A stretch of 5,696 nt of DNA from JAKBEU01 sp036172095 (GTDB taxonomy: Bacteria; Patescibacteriota; Microgenomatia; UBA1406; GWC2-37-13), in the NCBI GenBank assembly GCA_036172095.1, contig JAVHSH010000003.1, positions 1 through 5,696 on the forward strand. The letters are read 5' to 3'. Shown here piece after piece: positions 1 through 5,642 of this stretch (the stretch's first letter is position 1; each line of letters starts with the position of its first letter). A program made the translations under genes and the position numbers. The notes beneath the pieces are model-generated. The model was not told the origin of the DNA. It ran no database searches and saw nothing but the letters and a program-made list of their open reading frames with translations.

Positions 1-1332
1 GCACTCATTGCAGAGATGAAGAACTGGATTGTTGAGAAAAAAATAGGAAGGAAAGAAACGACATATCATCTTCGTGATTGGATTTTCTCACGTCAGCGCT
101 ATTGGGGAGAGCCTATCCCAATGGTCTACTGTGAGAAATGCGCTCAAGATGGAGTTGTCGATGGGGAAAAGGTTGATGCGTCGATGGCAGGATGGTTTGC
201 AATAAAGGAAGAAGAGCTTCCACTGGAACTTCCGTATACCGCTGCTTACGAGCCAGCAGATACAGGTGAGTCTCCTCTGTCAAAAATGCCAGAATTCATA
301 GAGACAATATGTCCCCACTGTGGTGGGAAAGGACGACGGGAAACCGACACTATGCCAAACTGGGCGGGAAGCTGTTGGTACTTCGTGCACTTTTCAAAAA
401 ACAAAACCTCAGAAAAAAAACATATCAATATGAAGGAAGAATGGATTGAGACAATGGCAAATTCACCATGGGCTCCTGTTGATTGGTATTTAGGAGGAGC
501 GGAACACGCCGTACTCCATCTGTTGTATGCCCGCTTTTGGGTCAAAGCACTCCGCGCTGTTGGACTGCTGAATTATCCGGAGCCTTTCTTGCGGTTGCGC
601 AATGTCGGTATGGTCCTCGCAGAAGATCATCGGAAAATGAGTAAATCATGGGGAAATACCATTAATCCAGATGATGTTGTCGCTCAATATGGAGCAGATA
701 CTCTCCGTCTGTACGAAATGTTTATGGCGCCTTTCAATATGGAAATTGCTTGGTCTATGAAGGCTTTGCAGGGTGCACACCGATTCGTTAAGCGAGTATG
801 GAGTCTATATGAAAATCAAAAGTCAAATATTCAAAATCAAAAGTCGAATCCAGAGTTAGTGAATAAGCTAAATAAGACAATCCAAAAAGTCGGGGACGAT
901 ATCGCCCAAACAAAGTTCAACACGGCGATAGCGGCATTGATGGAATTTTTGAATGCATACGAATCTGAAAGCCAAAAGCAAAATGCTGAAAGCCTAAATG
1001 CCGAAGAAGCGAAGAAATTCATTCAGATTATCGCTCCTTTTGCGCCATTTGTTACGGAAAAAATATGGAGAGATGTACTCAATGAAACATCGTCTGTACA
1101 TTTGTCCACTTGGCCGGCTCAAACGGAAGTCGATATAAAAGAAACGACCGGAGAGGTACCCGTTCAGGTAAATGGGAAATTCCGCGGCATAATTGTTGTT
1201 CCGCTTGCAGCTACGAAAGAAGAGACAGAACAGATTGCGCTTAAATCAGAGGGAATTGCAAAATATATAGCGGGAAACACCTATAAGCTTATCTATGTGA
1301 AGGGGAGAATATGTAATTTTGTATTGGGTTAA
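1..1332 (+). CDS. leuS: Leucine--tRNA ligase, C-terminal half (5' end outside window)
   Basis: Class I aminoacyl-tRNA synthetase that charges tRNA-Leu with leucine in the cytoplasm. The reading frame is open from base 1, so the N-terminal HIGH half and most of the editing domain lie upstream; 443 residues are visible. In order: the re-entry to the catalytic core 'HLRDWIFSRQRYWGEPIP' (residues 24-41); a zinc-knuckle-like insert with CEKC and CPHC pairs (about 46-49 and 104-107); 'DTMPNWAGSCWYF'; the KMSKS signature at bases 634-648 inside 'HRKMSKSWGN'; the anticodon-binding helical domain (about 250-365); and the LeuRS C-terminal tRNA-binding domain starting 'VPVQVNGKFRG' and ending 'VKGRICNFVLG'. 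The gene therefore ends naturally at TAA 1330-1332. Oddity: two loops of the anticodon-binding domain are encoded by 7-nt periodic, A-rich DNA (812-849 and 964-1005). No convincing terminator follows. Identification is firm. Confidence 0.97.
   Translation, partial: ALIAEMKNWIVEKKIGRKETTYHLRDWIFSRQRYWGEPIPMVYCEKCAQDGVVDGEKVDASMAGWFAIKEEELPLELPYTAAYEPADTGESPLSKMPEFIETICPHCGGKGRRETDTMPNWAGSCWYFVHFSKNKTSEKKHINMKEEWIETMANSPWAPVDWYLGGAEHAVLHLLYARFWVKALRAVGLLNYPEPFLRLRNVGMVLAEDHRKMSKSWGNTINPDDVVAQYGADTLRLYEMFMAPFNMEIAWSMKALQGAHRFVKRVWSLYENQKSNIQNQKSNPELVNKLNKTIQKVGDDIAQTKFNTAIAALMEFLNAYESESQKQNAESLNAEEAKKFIQIIAPFAPFVTEKIWRDVLNETSSVHLSTWPAQTEVDIKETTGEVPVQVNGKFRGIIVVPLAATKEETEQIALKSEGIAKYIAGNTYKLIYVKGRICNFVLG
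812..849 (+). repeat. Heptamer-periodic tract inside leuS (array 1)
   Basis: Read in sevens, the DNA is aaaatca / aaagtca / aatattc / aaaatca / aaagtcg. Bases 812-828 match 833-849 at 16 of 17 positions, an offset of 21 nt (three heptamers, seven codons), so the frame is kept and the peptide repeats as NQKSNI-QNQKSNP. It lies in a polar loop at the start of the helical anticodon-binding domain, before 'ELVNKLNKTIQKV'. The heptad period does not follow the codon period, which suggests that a non-coding-type repeat has expanded within or been inserted into the gene. Confidence 0.6.
964..1005 (+). repeat. Heptamer-periodic tract inside leuS (array 2)
   Basis: Read in sevens: tctgaaa / gccaaaa / gcaaaat / gctgaaa / gcctaaa / tgccgaa. 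The units are degenerate but hold phase for six units, with an A-rich second half and g/c at the start. The 42 nt equal 14 codons, so the frame is preserved; the peptide is the polar 'SESQKQNAESLNAE' between two helices of the anticodon-binding domain ('ALMEFLNAY' before, 'FIQIIAPFAPFV' after), a loop where LeuRS length commonly varies. The unit differs from array 1 but has the same period. Confidence 0.5.
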
Positions 1333-1359
1333 AAGTTTAGAGTTACAAGTTCAAAGTTG
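1332..1359 (+). repeat. Heptamer-periodic tract after the leuS stop (array 3)
   Basis: Four units beginning at the last base of the leuS stop: aaagttt / agagtta / caagttc / aaagttg, approximate consensus aaagttN. This is the intergenic counterpart of the two coding tracts and shows that the 7-nt period is not a coding feature. It fills the gap between leuS and the GAGCGAGGTCGAA motif ahead of tRNA-Gln. Confidence 0.5.
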
Positions 1360-1360
1360 G

Positions 1361-1380
1361 CTTGTACTGAGCGAGGTCGA
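1361..1380. repeat. Possible remnant of a dispersed intergenic repeat
   Basis: The string cttgtactgagcgaggtcga resembles, from memory, a short dispersed motif of the form CTTGTACTGAGCGAAGTCGA that recurs between genes in many environmental bacterial genomes, often as half of an inverted repeat. Here the right arm that would pair with CTTGTACT is absent; the tRNA-Gln 3' end follows within five bases. On the minus strand it lies immediately downstream of the tRNA, where it could contribute to 3' processing or termination, but no hairpin with a T-tract is visible. Confidence 0.3.
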
Positions 1381-1384
1381 AATG

Positions 1385-1455
1385 TTGCCCAGCCTGGATT
1401 TGAACCAGGATAATCAGATCCAGAGTCTGATGTCCTACCGTTAGACGACCGGGCA
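1385..1455 (-). tRNA. tRNA-Gln (anticodon CUG)
   Basis: A complete 71-nt cloverleaf on the minus strand. The acceptor stem TGCCCGG pairs with CTGGGCA (7 bp, one G-U). The D arm is GTCT-AACGGTA-GGAC. The anticodon arm is TCAGA-CTCTGGA-TCTGA, with CTG at 34-36 (plus-strand bases 1421-1423), which reads CAG (Gln). The variable loop is TTAT and the T arm CCTGG-TTCAAAT-CCAGG. The discriminator is A (base 1385). CCA is not encoded: the next bases on the minus strand are C, A, T, so CCA must be added enzymatically. It lies convergent to leuS and divergent from bipA. Confidence 0.95.
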
Positions 1456-1466
1456 TGCCTTCGTAT

Positions 1467-1475
1467 ATTCTATCA
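1467..1475 (-). promoter_or_regulatory. Extended -10 promoter of tRNA-Gln
   Basis: On the minus strand, TGATAGAAT forms an extended -10 (TGn plus TAGAAT, five of six to TATAAT). It ends 11 nt before the tRNA 5' base, so transcription would begin about five bases upstream of the mature end, a normal tRNA leader. No good -35 is seen, consistent with an extended -10 promoter. It is back-to-back with the bipA promoter. Confidence 0.5.
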
Positions 1476-1525
1476 CAGGATGCCACGAAAAATCCTCTTT
1501 CCCCCACTATGCAAGAGAAATGGTG

Positions 1526-1531
1526 TATAAT
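1526..1531 (+). promoter_or_regulatory. -10 box of the bipA promoter
   Basis: A perfect TATAAT 71 nt upstream of the chosen bipA ATG. The expected start point is near 1538, giving a leader of about 65 nt. No TTGACA-like -35 is visible at 16-18 nt spacing (the sequence there is CCCCCACT), so the assignment rests on the -10 and its position in a 147-bp gap between divergent genes. Confidence 0.45.
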
Positions 1532-1602
1532 GGTATGTTCATAATTTGGAGCTTCTACGACTTCGTTTACTCAAGTTGAGAGATTCCACCAATAATATAC
1601 CT

Positions 1603-3468
1603 ATGGAGATTCGTAATATCGTTATTATCGCCCACGTCGATCACGGAAAAACAACATTGGTTGATGCTCTCTTGAAACAGACAAAGACATTCCGAGACAA
1701 CCAAAAAGAGATGAGTCAAGAGCTCATTATGGACTCAAACGATCTTGAGCGTGAGCGTGGAATCACGATTCTAGCCAAGAATACCTCCGTTTTCTATAAA
1801 AATACAAAAATCAATATCATCGATACTCCTGGACATGCAGATTTCGGTGGAGAAGTCGAACGCACCATCACTATGGCATCAGGTGCAATCCTTCTTGTCG
1901 ATGCCGCAGAAGGCCCACTCCCACAGACAAAGTTCGTCCTCAAAAAAGCACTCCAAGCGGGATTGAAGATTGTGTTGGTCATCAATAAGATCGATAAAAG
2001 AGACGCTCGACCGCAAGAGATTATCTCAGAAATAGAAACACTGTTCCTTGATCTTGCACAAGACGACTCATCTCTTGAATTTACCACGCTTTTTGCCGTA
2101 GGACGAGATGGAAAAGCCTTCTATACACTTCCCGAAAAATACACTGCGGAAACTGAAGGAAACCTAATTCCTTTATTCGACACAATCCTTAAGGAATTTC
2201 CCAATGTAGCGTTTAATGAAGATAAACCGCTTCAAATGCAGATTTCGACCCTTGACTATGATAATTACGTCGGAAAACTGTGCATCGGAAAAATAACACA
2301 AGGCACAATAAAGAAAGATCAAAATATTGCAGTAGTCGGAGAAGACGATAAAGTAATAGGTACAAATAGAGTAGCAAAATTGTTTACGACTTCCGGTCTT
2401 GATAGGGTTGAGGTTGATCAAGCAGTTGCCGGCGACATCGCAACAATCGCAGGTATCCCAATTCTTACCATTGGACAAACAGTCTGTGACCCAGCGTTTC
2501 CACAAAGCATGCCACATATCACAGTTGAAGATCCAACGATTAAGATTAGTATTGGGCCTAATACAAGTCCATTCGGAGGAAAAGAAGGGAAGTTTAGCAC
2601 ATCAAGACAGCTTCGTGAACGTCTGTACAAAGAGGTGGAGACTAATCTTGGTCTCCGGGTCCAGGACGATACGGAAGGTGTTAGATTTATTGTTTCCGGT
2701 CGTGGAGAATTGCATTTGGCAGTTCTTCTTGAAGAGATGAGACGAGGTGGGTATGAAATGGAAGTTTCAAAACCACAGGTCATTTACAAGACGATCGGTG
2801 GAGAAATATGTGAACCTTTTGAAGAAGTCACGATAGAAGTAGAAGAGCAATATTTTGGCGTCATAACAGAAGAAATGGGTAAACGAAAAGCGCAAATGCT
2901 TGACATGAAAAAAGAAGGTGGAAATCAAAATCGCATAGTCTACAGAATCGCAAGTCAGAACCTGTTAGGTATTCGTAATTCGCTTCTTACAAAAACACGA
3001 GGAACAGCTATTCTTCATTCATTTTTCTTAGGATACTTTCCAAAAGGCCTCAGAATGGATGATACACGTAACGGGAGCCTCGTTTCAGTCAAAGGTGGAG
3101 AAGCGGCCAACTATGCAATCGGCAAGGTCCAGGCTCGTGGCGTGCTGTTTGTTGGACACGGAGACGTCGTCTACGAAGGTATGGTTGTGGGAATGGCAAA
3201 CAAAATGGATGATATTGAGGTAAATGTATCAAAAGAAAAGCAACTTACCAACAACAGATCGGCAGGAGAAGGAGTATCTATCGGAGTAATTCCTCCAACA
3301 CGTCTTTCGCTTGAACAAAGTCTTGACTTCATCAATGATGATGAGCTATTGGAAATCACCCCAATTTCGCTGCGCATCAGAAAGAGAGTCCTGCAATCAA
3401 CTTTGCGGAAAGTGAACGACAGACGCATGAGGCAGATACGGGAAAGCCAACAGCAAAACAATGGCTGA
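1603..3468 (+). CDS. typA: Ribosome-associated translational GTPase BipA/TypA
   Basis: TypA/BipA is an EF-G-like GTPase that binds the ribosome and is linked to ribosome assembly and stress or low-temperature adaptation. 621 residues, the normal family length. G1 is 'AHVDHGKT' (10-17), G2 'ERGIT' (51-55), G3 'DTPGHADF' (74-81) and G4 'NKID' (128-131). EF-Tu-like domain II follows ('MQISTLDYDNYVGKLCIGKI'), then the EF-G III-like domain ('LGLRVQDDTEGVRFIVSGRGELHLAVL'), the EF-G V-like domain ('PFEEVTIEVEEQYFGVITEEMGKRKA') and the TypA-specific C-terminal domain ending 'RKRVLQSTLRKVNDRRMRQ'. The start at ATG 1603 matches where family proteins begin ('RNIVIIAHVDHGKTTL'); an in-frame TTG at 1546 would add 19 unconserved residues and lies almost at the predicted transcript start. 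No Shine-Dalgarno sequence is evident. The G5 region reads 'LFAVGRDG' rather than the usual Ser-Ala form. Confidence 0.96.
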   Translation: MEIRNIVIIAHVDHGKTTLVDALLKQTKTFRDNQKEMSQELIMDSNDLERERGITILAKNTSVFYKNTKINIIDTPGHADFGGEVERTITMASGAILLVDAAEGPLPQTKFVLKKALQAGLKIVLVINKIDKRDARPQEIISEIETLFLDLAQDDSSLEFTTLFAVGRDGKAFYTLPEKYTAETEGNLIPLFDTILKEFPNVAFNEDKPLQMQISTLDYDNYVGKLCIGKITQGTIKKDQNIAVVGEDDKVIGTNRVAKLFTTSGLDRVEVDQAVAGDIATIAGIPILTIGQTVCDPAFPQSMPHITVEDPTIKISIGPNTSPFGGKEGKFSTSRQLRERLYKEVETNLGLRVQDDTEGVRFIVSGRGELHLAVLLEEMRRGGYEMEVSKPQVIYKTIGGEICEPFEEVTIEVEEQYFGVITEEMGKRKAQMLDMKKEGGNQNRIVYRIASQNLLGIRNSLLTKTRGTAILHSFFLGYFPKGLRMDDTRNGSLVSVKGGEAANYAIGKVQARGVLFVGHGDVVYEGMVVGMANKMDDIEVNVSKEKQLTNNRSAGEGVSIGVIPPTRLSLEQSLDFINDDELLEITPISLRIRKRVLQSTLRKVNDRRMRQIRESQQQNNG

Positions 3469-3526
3469 TTCCATGCCATCTTGACTTCTCAATCAGAATA
3501 AGCTAACCTCATACTAGTATCTTCGT

Positions 3527-4147
3527 ATGAAAAAAATTGCAGTAGTATTACTTTTTGTCTCCTTTTTTCTGGGTGGGTTTTTTACCTCACAGGTAGTTCT
3601 TGAAAAACAAATAAAAACTATCTCTGCGGAACGAGATACGTATAAAGCGCTTTCTCAGAAAATTAAGGAATGCCCAAAGCAAGAGTGCAAGCAAGATGTC
3701 AAACTGACGGCTGAAAAGGAAAAAGTCCTTGAGAACGTCGTCGAGTCGAAAATACACTTCACTGCTCAGAAGCAATCTGTTTCCCCAACCGTACAGTTGG
3801 TCACAATCATGATGGTGGGGGGCTCTGCTATGAAAGTGGATGCTGCCGATTTGGTCATGAACTACTCAAATAATCTGAAAATAAGCACAATTACTCCCGG
3901 AAAAGCTTTTCCAACGTTCCCCCGCACAATCGCAGAAAATGGAGTGTTCACCGTTACCGGTGTGGCTACGATTGGGTCGGATGGCATAGTGATGGGGACG
4001 CCGAATGAAGTATACGTGACGTTTGAAGTAGAAAAAGTGGGGGATATCAAAGGAACAATTACGCTTGATAAGGCAAATACGAAGGCATTCTTGCAGGGGA
4101 ACGCGGTCCTTGATGAGAAACATGCCGACATAATGATTGAACTCTAA
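3527..4147 (+). CDS. Membrane-anchored cohesin-like domain protein
   Basis: 206 residues. Residues 4-20 are a hydrophobic segment after 'MKK', read as an uncleaved signal anchor that places the rest outside the membrane. Residues 24-75 are charged and probably coiled coil, with a Cys pair in 'ECPKQEC' (49, 54). Residues about 76-206 look like a cohesin/CBM-like beta-sandwich: 'VDAADLVMNYSNNLKI', 'ITPGKAFPTFPRTIAENGVFTVTGVA', 'VYVTFEVEKVGDIKGTITL'. This follows the cohesin pattern of 'A-D-hydrophobic-Y', a 'PG..FP' turn, then 'G.....G.A' and a late 'T..F.V' strand. Cohesins bind dockerin modules, and the next gene encodes one, beginning 1 nt after this stop. ATG 3527 is the only sensible start given the anchor; no Shine-Dalgarno sequence precedes it. 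It is short, with a single cohesin-like module and no enzymatic domain. Its exact partner and role are inferred. Confidence 0.75.
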   Translation: MKKIAVVLLFVSFFLGGFFTSQVVLEKQIKTISAERDTYKALSQKIKECPKQECKQDVKLTAEKEKVLENVVESKIHFTAQKQSVSPTVQLVTIMMVGGSAMKVDAADLVMNYSNNLKISTITPGKAFPTFPRTIAENGVFTVTGVATIGSDGIVMGTPNEVYVTFEVEKVGDIKGTITLDKANTKAFLQGNAVLDEKHADIMIEL

Positions 4148-4148
4148 T

Positions 4149-5210
4149 ATGGATAAAAAAACTGTTTTTGAATATATTTCGATTTTCCTTATAACGACAG
4201 GGGCGATTATTGGATTTATTTTCCTTTTTCAAAACTATCACTCATCCAACACGAAAGCGCAGGAAAATTCCTTGACTTTGATACTGAAGCTTCATGGGGA
4301 ATGGTATCCACAATCGACGGTGAAAGCGACGGTCACTTTGTATAATCCGCAAGGAAAGGTAAAGGAGTTTAATGACATCGTTTTTGCGTATCAGAACGAT
4401 AAGACATTTTTTAGAACAATCATGTTGGACCCCGATTTGAACTATAACACACTATATGCCATCTATATTAAACCAACTAATTATTTTGGGAAATTATTCT
4501 GTTCAACGACGGTAAATGGAAAGGAATGTACCGCTCCTCAGTTCATAATAAAAAAAGATATCAATACCACAGATTTATCAGGGCAGACCTTTTATGGGGG
4601 AGATATCAAGCCGGCTAATGGAAAAGTTGATGCGTATGATATTTCAAAAATTATGGCAAATCTTGGGACCTCAACTGATTTGTCGACCGACATCAATAAC
4701 GATGGAATAACGAATACGATGGATTATATCCTGGCGCTTTATTCGCTCAGCAAAAACTATGCAGATGACGCGATGACGCTTGTCGTTGTTCCACTGACCC
4801 CGACAGCGGCGCTAACCGCAACACCAACGGCAACATTAGCACCAACAGCGACACCAACCGCAACACCGACAGCGACAATAACCCCAACTGTCGCCCCAAC
4901 TCCCACTGTTGCAGCAACCCCAACACCAACGGGAGCTGCAACGCCGACACCAGCAGCAGCCGCTGGTGTTTGTCATCTCATTCCTGGATCGATGGCAAAG
5001 CAGTTCTGCGGTATCCAAGAGGAGGATCTCGACGCAAGCACTGCCTATTCTGCCTGCGAAGGCGGGGGGACGGGTATATGTGCAGGGAGTTCTAAAGCGA
5101 AATGCACCTGCCCAGCTGGAAAAACATGCTCCTGTCAACTTCTTGATAAAGCTACTCAGACGGTTACCTGTACCAACGGAGGAAAGGTCGAAATTGTTGA
5201 ATGCAAATGA
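4149..5210 (+). CDS. Membrane-anchored dockerin-like protein with Pro/Thr linker and Cys-rich C-terminus
   Basis: 353 residues from ATG 4149, which follows the previous TAA by one base and suggests translational coupling; a TTG at 4137 would add four residues. Residues 9-27 are a membrane segment. Residues 40-140 look like a beta-rich domain, with Cys118 and Cys127 a possible disulfide. Residues about 151-203 are a dockerin-like pair of calcium loops: 'GDIKPANGKVDAYDISKIM' (first loop one residue longer than the classical 12) and 'DINNDGITNTMDY' (a canonical DxNxDGxxxxxD loop). Residues 215-268 are a Pro/Thr/Ala-rich linker, probably extended and outside the membrane. Residues 273-353 contain ten cysteines, including 'CTCPAGKTCSC', and resemble no domain I can name. 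The layout matches surface dockerin proteins I recall from Microgenomates genomes. The likely partner is the cohesin-like protein encoded upstream. Confidence 0.78.
   Translation: MDKKTVFEYISIFLITTGAIIGFIFLFQNYHSSNTKAQENSLTLILKLHGEWYPQSTVKATVTLYNPQGKVKEFNDIVFAYQNDKTFFRTIMLDPDLNYNTLYAIYIKPTNYFGKLFCSTTVNGKECTAPQFIIKKDINTTDLSGQTFYGGDIKPANGKVDAYDISKIMANLGTSTDLSTDINNDGITNTMDYILALYSLSKNYADDAMTLVVVPLTPTAALTATPTATLAPTATPTATPTATITPTVAPTPTVAATPTPTGAATPTPAAAAGVCHLIPGSMAKQFCGIQEEDLDASTAYSACEGGGTGICAGSSKAKCTCPAGKTCSCQLLDKATQTVTCTNGGKVEIVECK
4791..4952 (+). repeat. Low-complexity Pro/Thr/Ala-coding tract
   Basis: The DNA is dominated by imperfect acc/aca/ccg/gca triplets (for example acaccaaccgcaacaccgac) encoding a TPTATPTA-type linker between the dockerin-like module and the Cys-rich domain. 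Codon choice varies between units, so the linker is kept at the protein level rather than being one recent DNA expansion. Such linkers are typical of exported multidomain proteins and may be glycosylated (inference). Confidence 0.7.
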
Positions 5211-5243
5211 TAGGTCAATACTCCTGTACTCTTCAAACTTGAA

Positions 5244-5272
5244 TTGAATAAAGGGCCCTCAGTTGATACAAT
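5244..5272 (+). promoter_or_regulatory. Promoter ahead of the remodelled tRNA-Lys locus
   Basis: TTGAAT (5244-5249, four of six to TTGACA), a 17-nt spacer, then TACAAT (5267-5272, five of six) preceded by TGA, so the -10 is also extended. The start point would be near 5279, about 15 nt before the first tRNA-like unit at 5294, the geometry expected of a tRNA promoter. The spacer contains the 8-bp palindrome AGGGCCCT (5252-5259). It is the best-formed promoter in the window, and I see none as good directly before the intact tRNA-Lys. Confidence 0.55.
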
Positions 5273-5293
5273 TAGATGTTTAATTCTTGAGCG

Positions 5294-5345
5294 GGGTCCA
5301 TAGCTTAATTGTGAGAGCAGTCCCGAGAAGTCGGGATTGGTTCTG
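5294..5345 (+). pseudogene. Truncated tRNA-Lys-like unit 1 with replaced anticodon arm
   Basis: GGGTCCATAGC is identical to the 5' end of the intact tRNA-Lys at 5642. The D arm persists as GCTT-AATTGTGA-GAGC, with one extra base. The anticodon arm is replaced by a perfect hairpin at 5319-5338 (stem AGTCCCGA/TCGGGATT including one G-U, loop GAAG), so there is no 7-nt loop and no anticodon. TTGGTTCTG then matches the tRNA variable-loop and T-stem region, but the T arm and 3' acceptor are missing. It cannot make a functional tRNA. The GIY-YIG gene starts 10 nt later. Confidence 0.6.
5313..5345 (+). repeat. 33-bp direct repeat, left copy
   Basis: Identical over 33 bp to 5610-5642 (offset 297 bp). 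It runs from the end of the D arm through the TCCCGA-GAAG-TCGGGA hairpin to GGTTCTG. The bases just outside differ (t versus g on the left, a versus g on the right). The two copies bracket the GIY-YIG coding region. Confidence 0.9.
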
Positions 5346-5354
5346 ACAATCAAT

Positions 5355-5609
5355 ATGTTTTATACATATATATTGAGAAGCGAGAAAGACAAAACATATT
5401 ATATTGGATCAACGAGCAACTTAACAAATCGTGTAAGAGAGCATAATTTTGGGAATACACACTATACAAAATTAAAACGTCCATGGGTTTTGCTATATAG
5501 TGAAGAGTATCCAACACGAGGAGCAGCAGTGCTTCGTGAAAAACAATTAAAACGGATAAAGAATAGAATGGTTTTAGAGAAAATAATTGGTGAGGGTCAA
5601 GCTCAATAG
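5355..5609 (+). CDS. Small GIY-YIG nuclease domain protein (YhbQ/UPF0213-like)
   Basis: 84 residues, essentially the domain alone. 'MFYTYILRS' supplies the GIY strand (here TYI, as in the YhbQ-like subgroup) and 'YYIGST' the YIG strand (16-18). 'NLTNRVREHN' carries the conserved Arg26 and His30, 'PWVLLYSE' the third strand, and 'LREKQLK' the conserved metal-binding Glu62. The family cuts or binds DNA, and members occur as stand-alone genes and in mobile elements; the target of this one is unknown. ATG 5355 matches the family start; a TTG at 5337 would begin inside the left repeat. No Shine-Dalgarno sequence is visible. The 3' end is unusual: the last residues 'GEGQAQ' and the TAG stop are encoded by the second tRNA-like unit, the stop lying in its D-loop. 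An intact tRNA-Lys follows 32 nt after the stop. Confidence 0.88.
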   Translation: MFYTYILRSEKDKTYYIGSTSNLTNRVREHNFGNTHYTKLKRPWVLLYSEEYPTRGAAVLREKQLKRIKNRMVLEKIIGEGQAQ

Positions 5610-5642
5610 GAGAGCAGTCCCGAGAAGTCGGGATTGGTTCTG
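5594..5642 (+). pseudogene. Truncated tRNA-Lys-like unit 2, overlapping the nuclease stop
   Basis: GGGTC then, after a 2-nt deletion relative to tRNA-Lys, a fully paired D arm GCTC-AATAGGA-GAGC (5601-5615). The same hairpin as unit 1 follows at 5616-5635, then TTGGTTCTG, where it runs into the 5' end of the intact tRNA-Lys (base 5642 is shared). It lacks an anticodon loop, a T arm and a 3' acceptor strand. Its first 16 bases are also the coding end of the GIY-YIG gene. Confidence 0.55.
5610..5642 (+). repeat. 33-bp direct repeat, right copy
   Basis: Perfect match to 5313-5345. It begins with the base after the nuclease stop codon and ends at the first base of tRNA-Lys. The junction sequence GGTTCTGGGT (5636-5645) also occurs inside the tRNA (5686-5695), which gives a microhomology that could have joined the unit to the tRNA. 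Confidence 0.9.

Noticed and set aside
1546..1602. Upstream TTG start giving bipA 19 extra residues
   Set aside because: The extension is unconserved, begins about 8 nt after the predicted transcript start and has no ribosome binding site. ATG 1603 matches the family N-terminus.
1794..2783. Reading frames of about 97-121 residues on either strand within bipA
   Set aside because: They lie wholly inside a strongly conserved gene and have no recognisable motifs or starts of their own.
3461..3496. Terminator after bipA from ATGGC/GCCAT or CTGATT/AATCAG inverted repeats
   Set aside because: The stems are only 5-6 bp with loops of 9 and 20 nt, and no T-tract follows; the first overlaps the stop codon.
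3481..3509. TTGACT (3481-3486) as the -35 of a promoter for the cohesin gene
   Set aside because: At 16-18 nt spacing only TAACCT-like sequence is found, three of six to TATAAT. TAGTAT at 3515 is too far for this -35.
4747..5138. Minus-strand and alternative-frame reading frames over the dockerin gene
   Set aside because: They are low-complexity shadows of the Pro/Thr linker and Cys-rich coding sequence (Leu-, Trp- or Cys-rich translations) with no domain signal.
5313..5642. CRISPR array or terminal inverted repeats of an insertion sequence
   Set aside because: There are only two direct copies, with a coding gene between them instead of spacers. The copies are in direct, not inverted, orientation, and no transposase is present.
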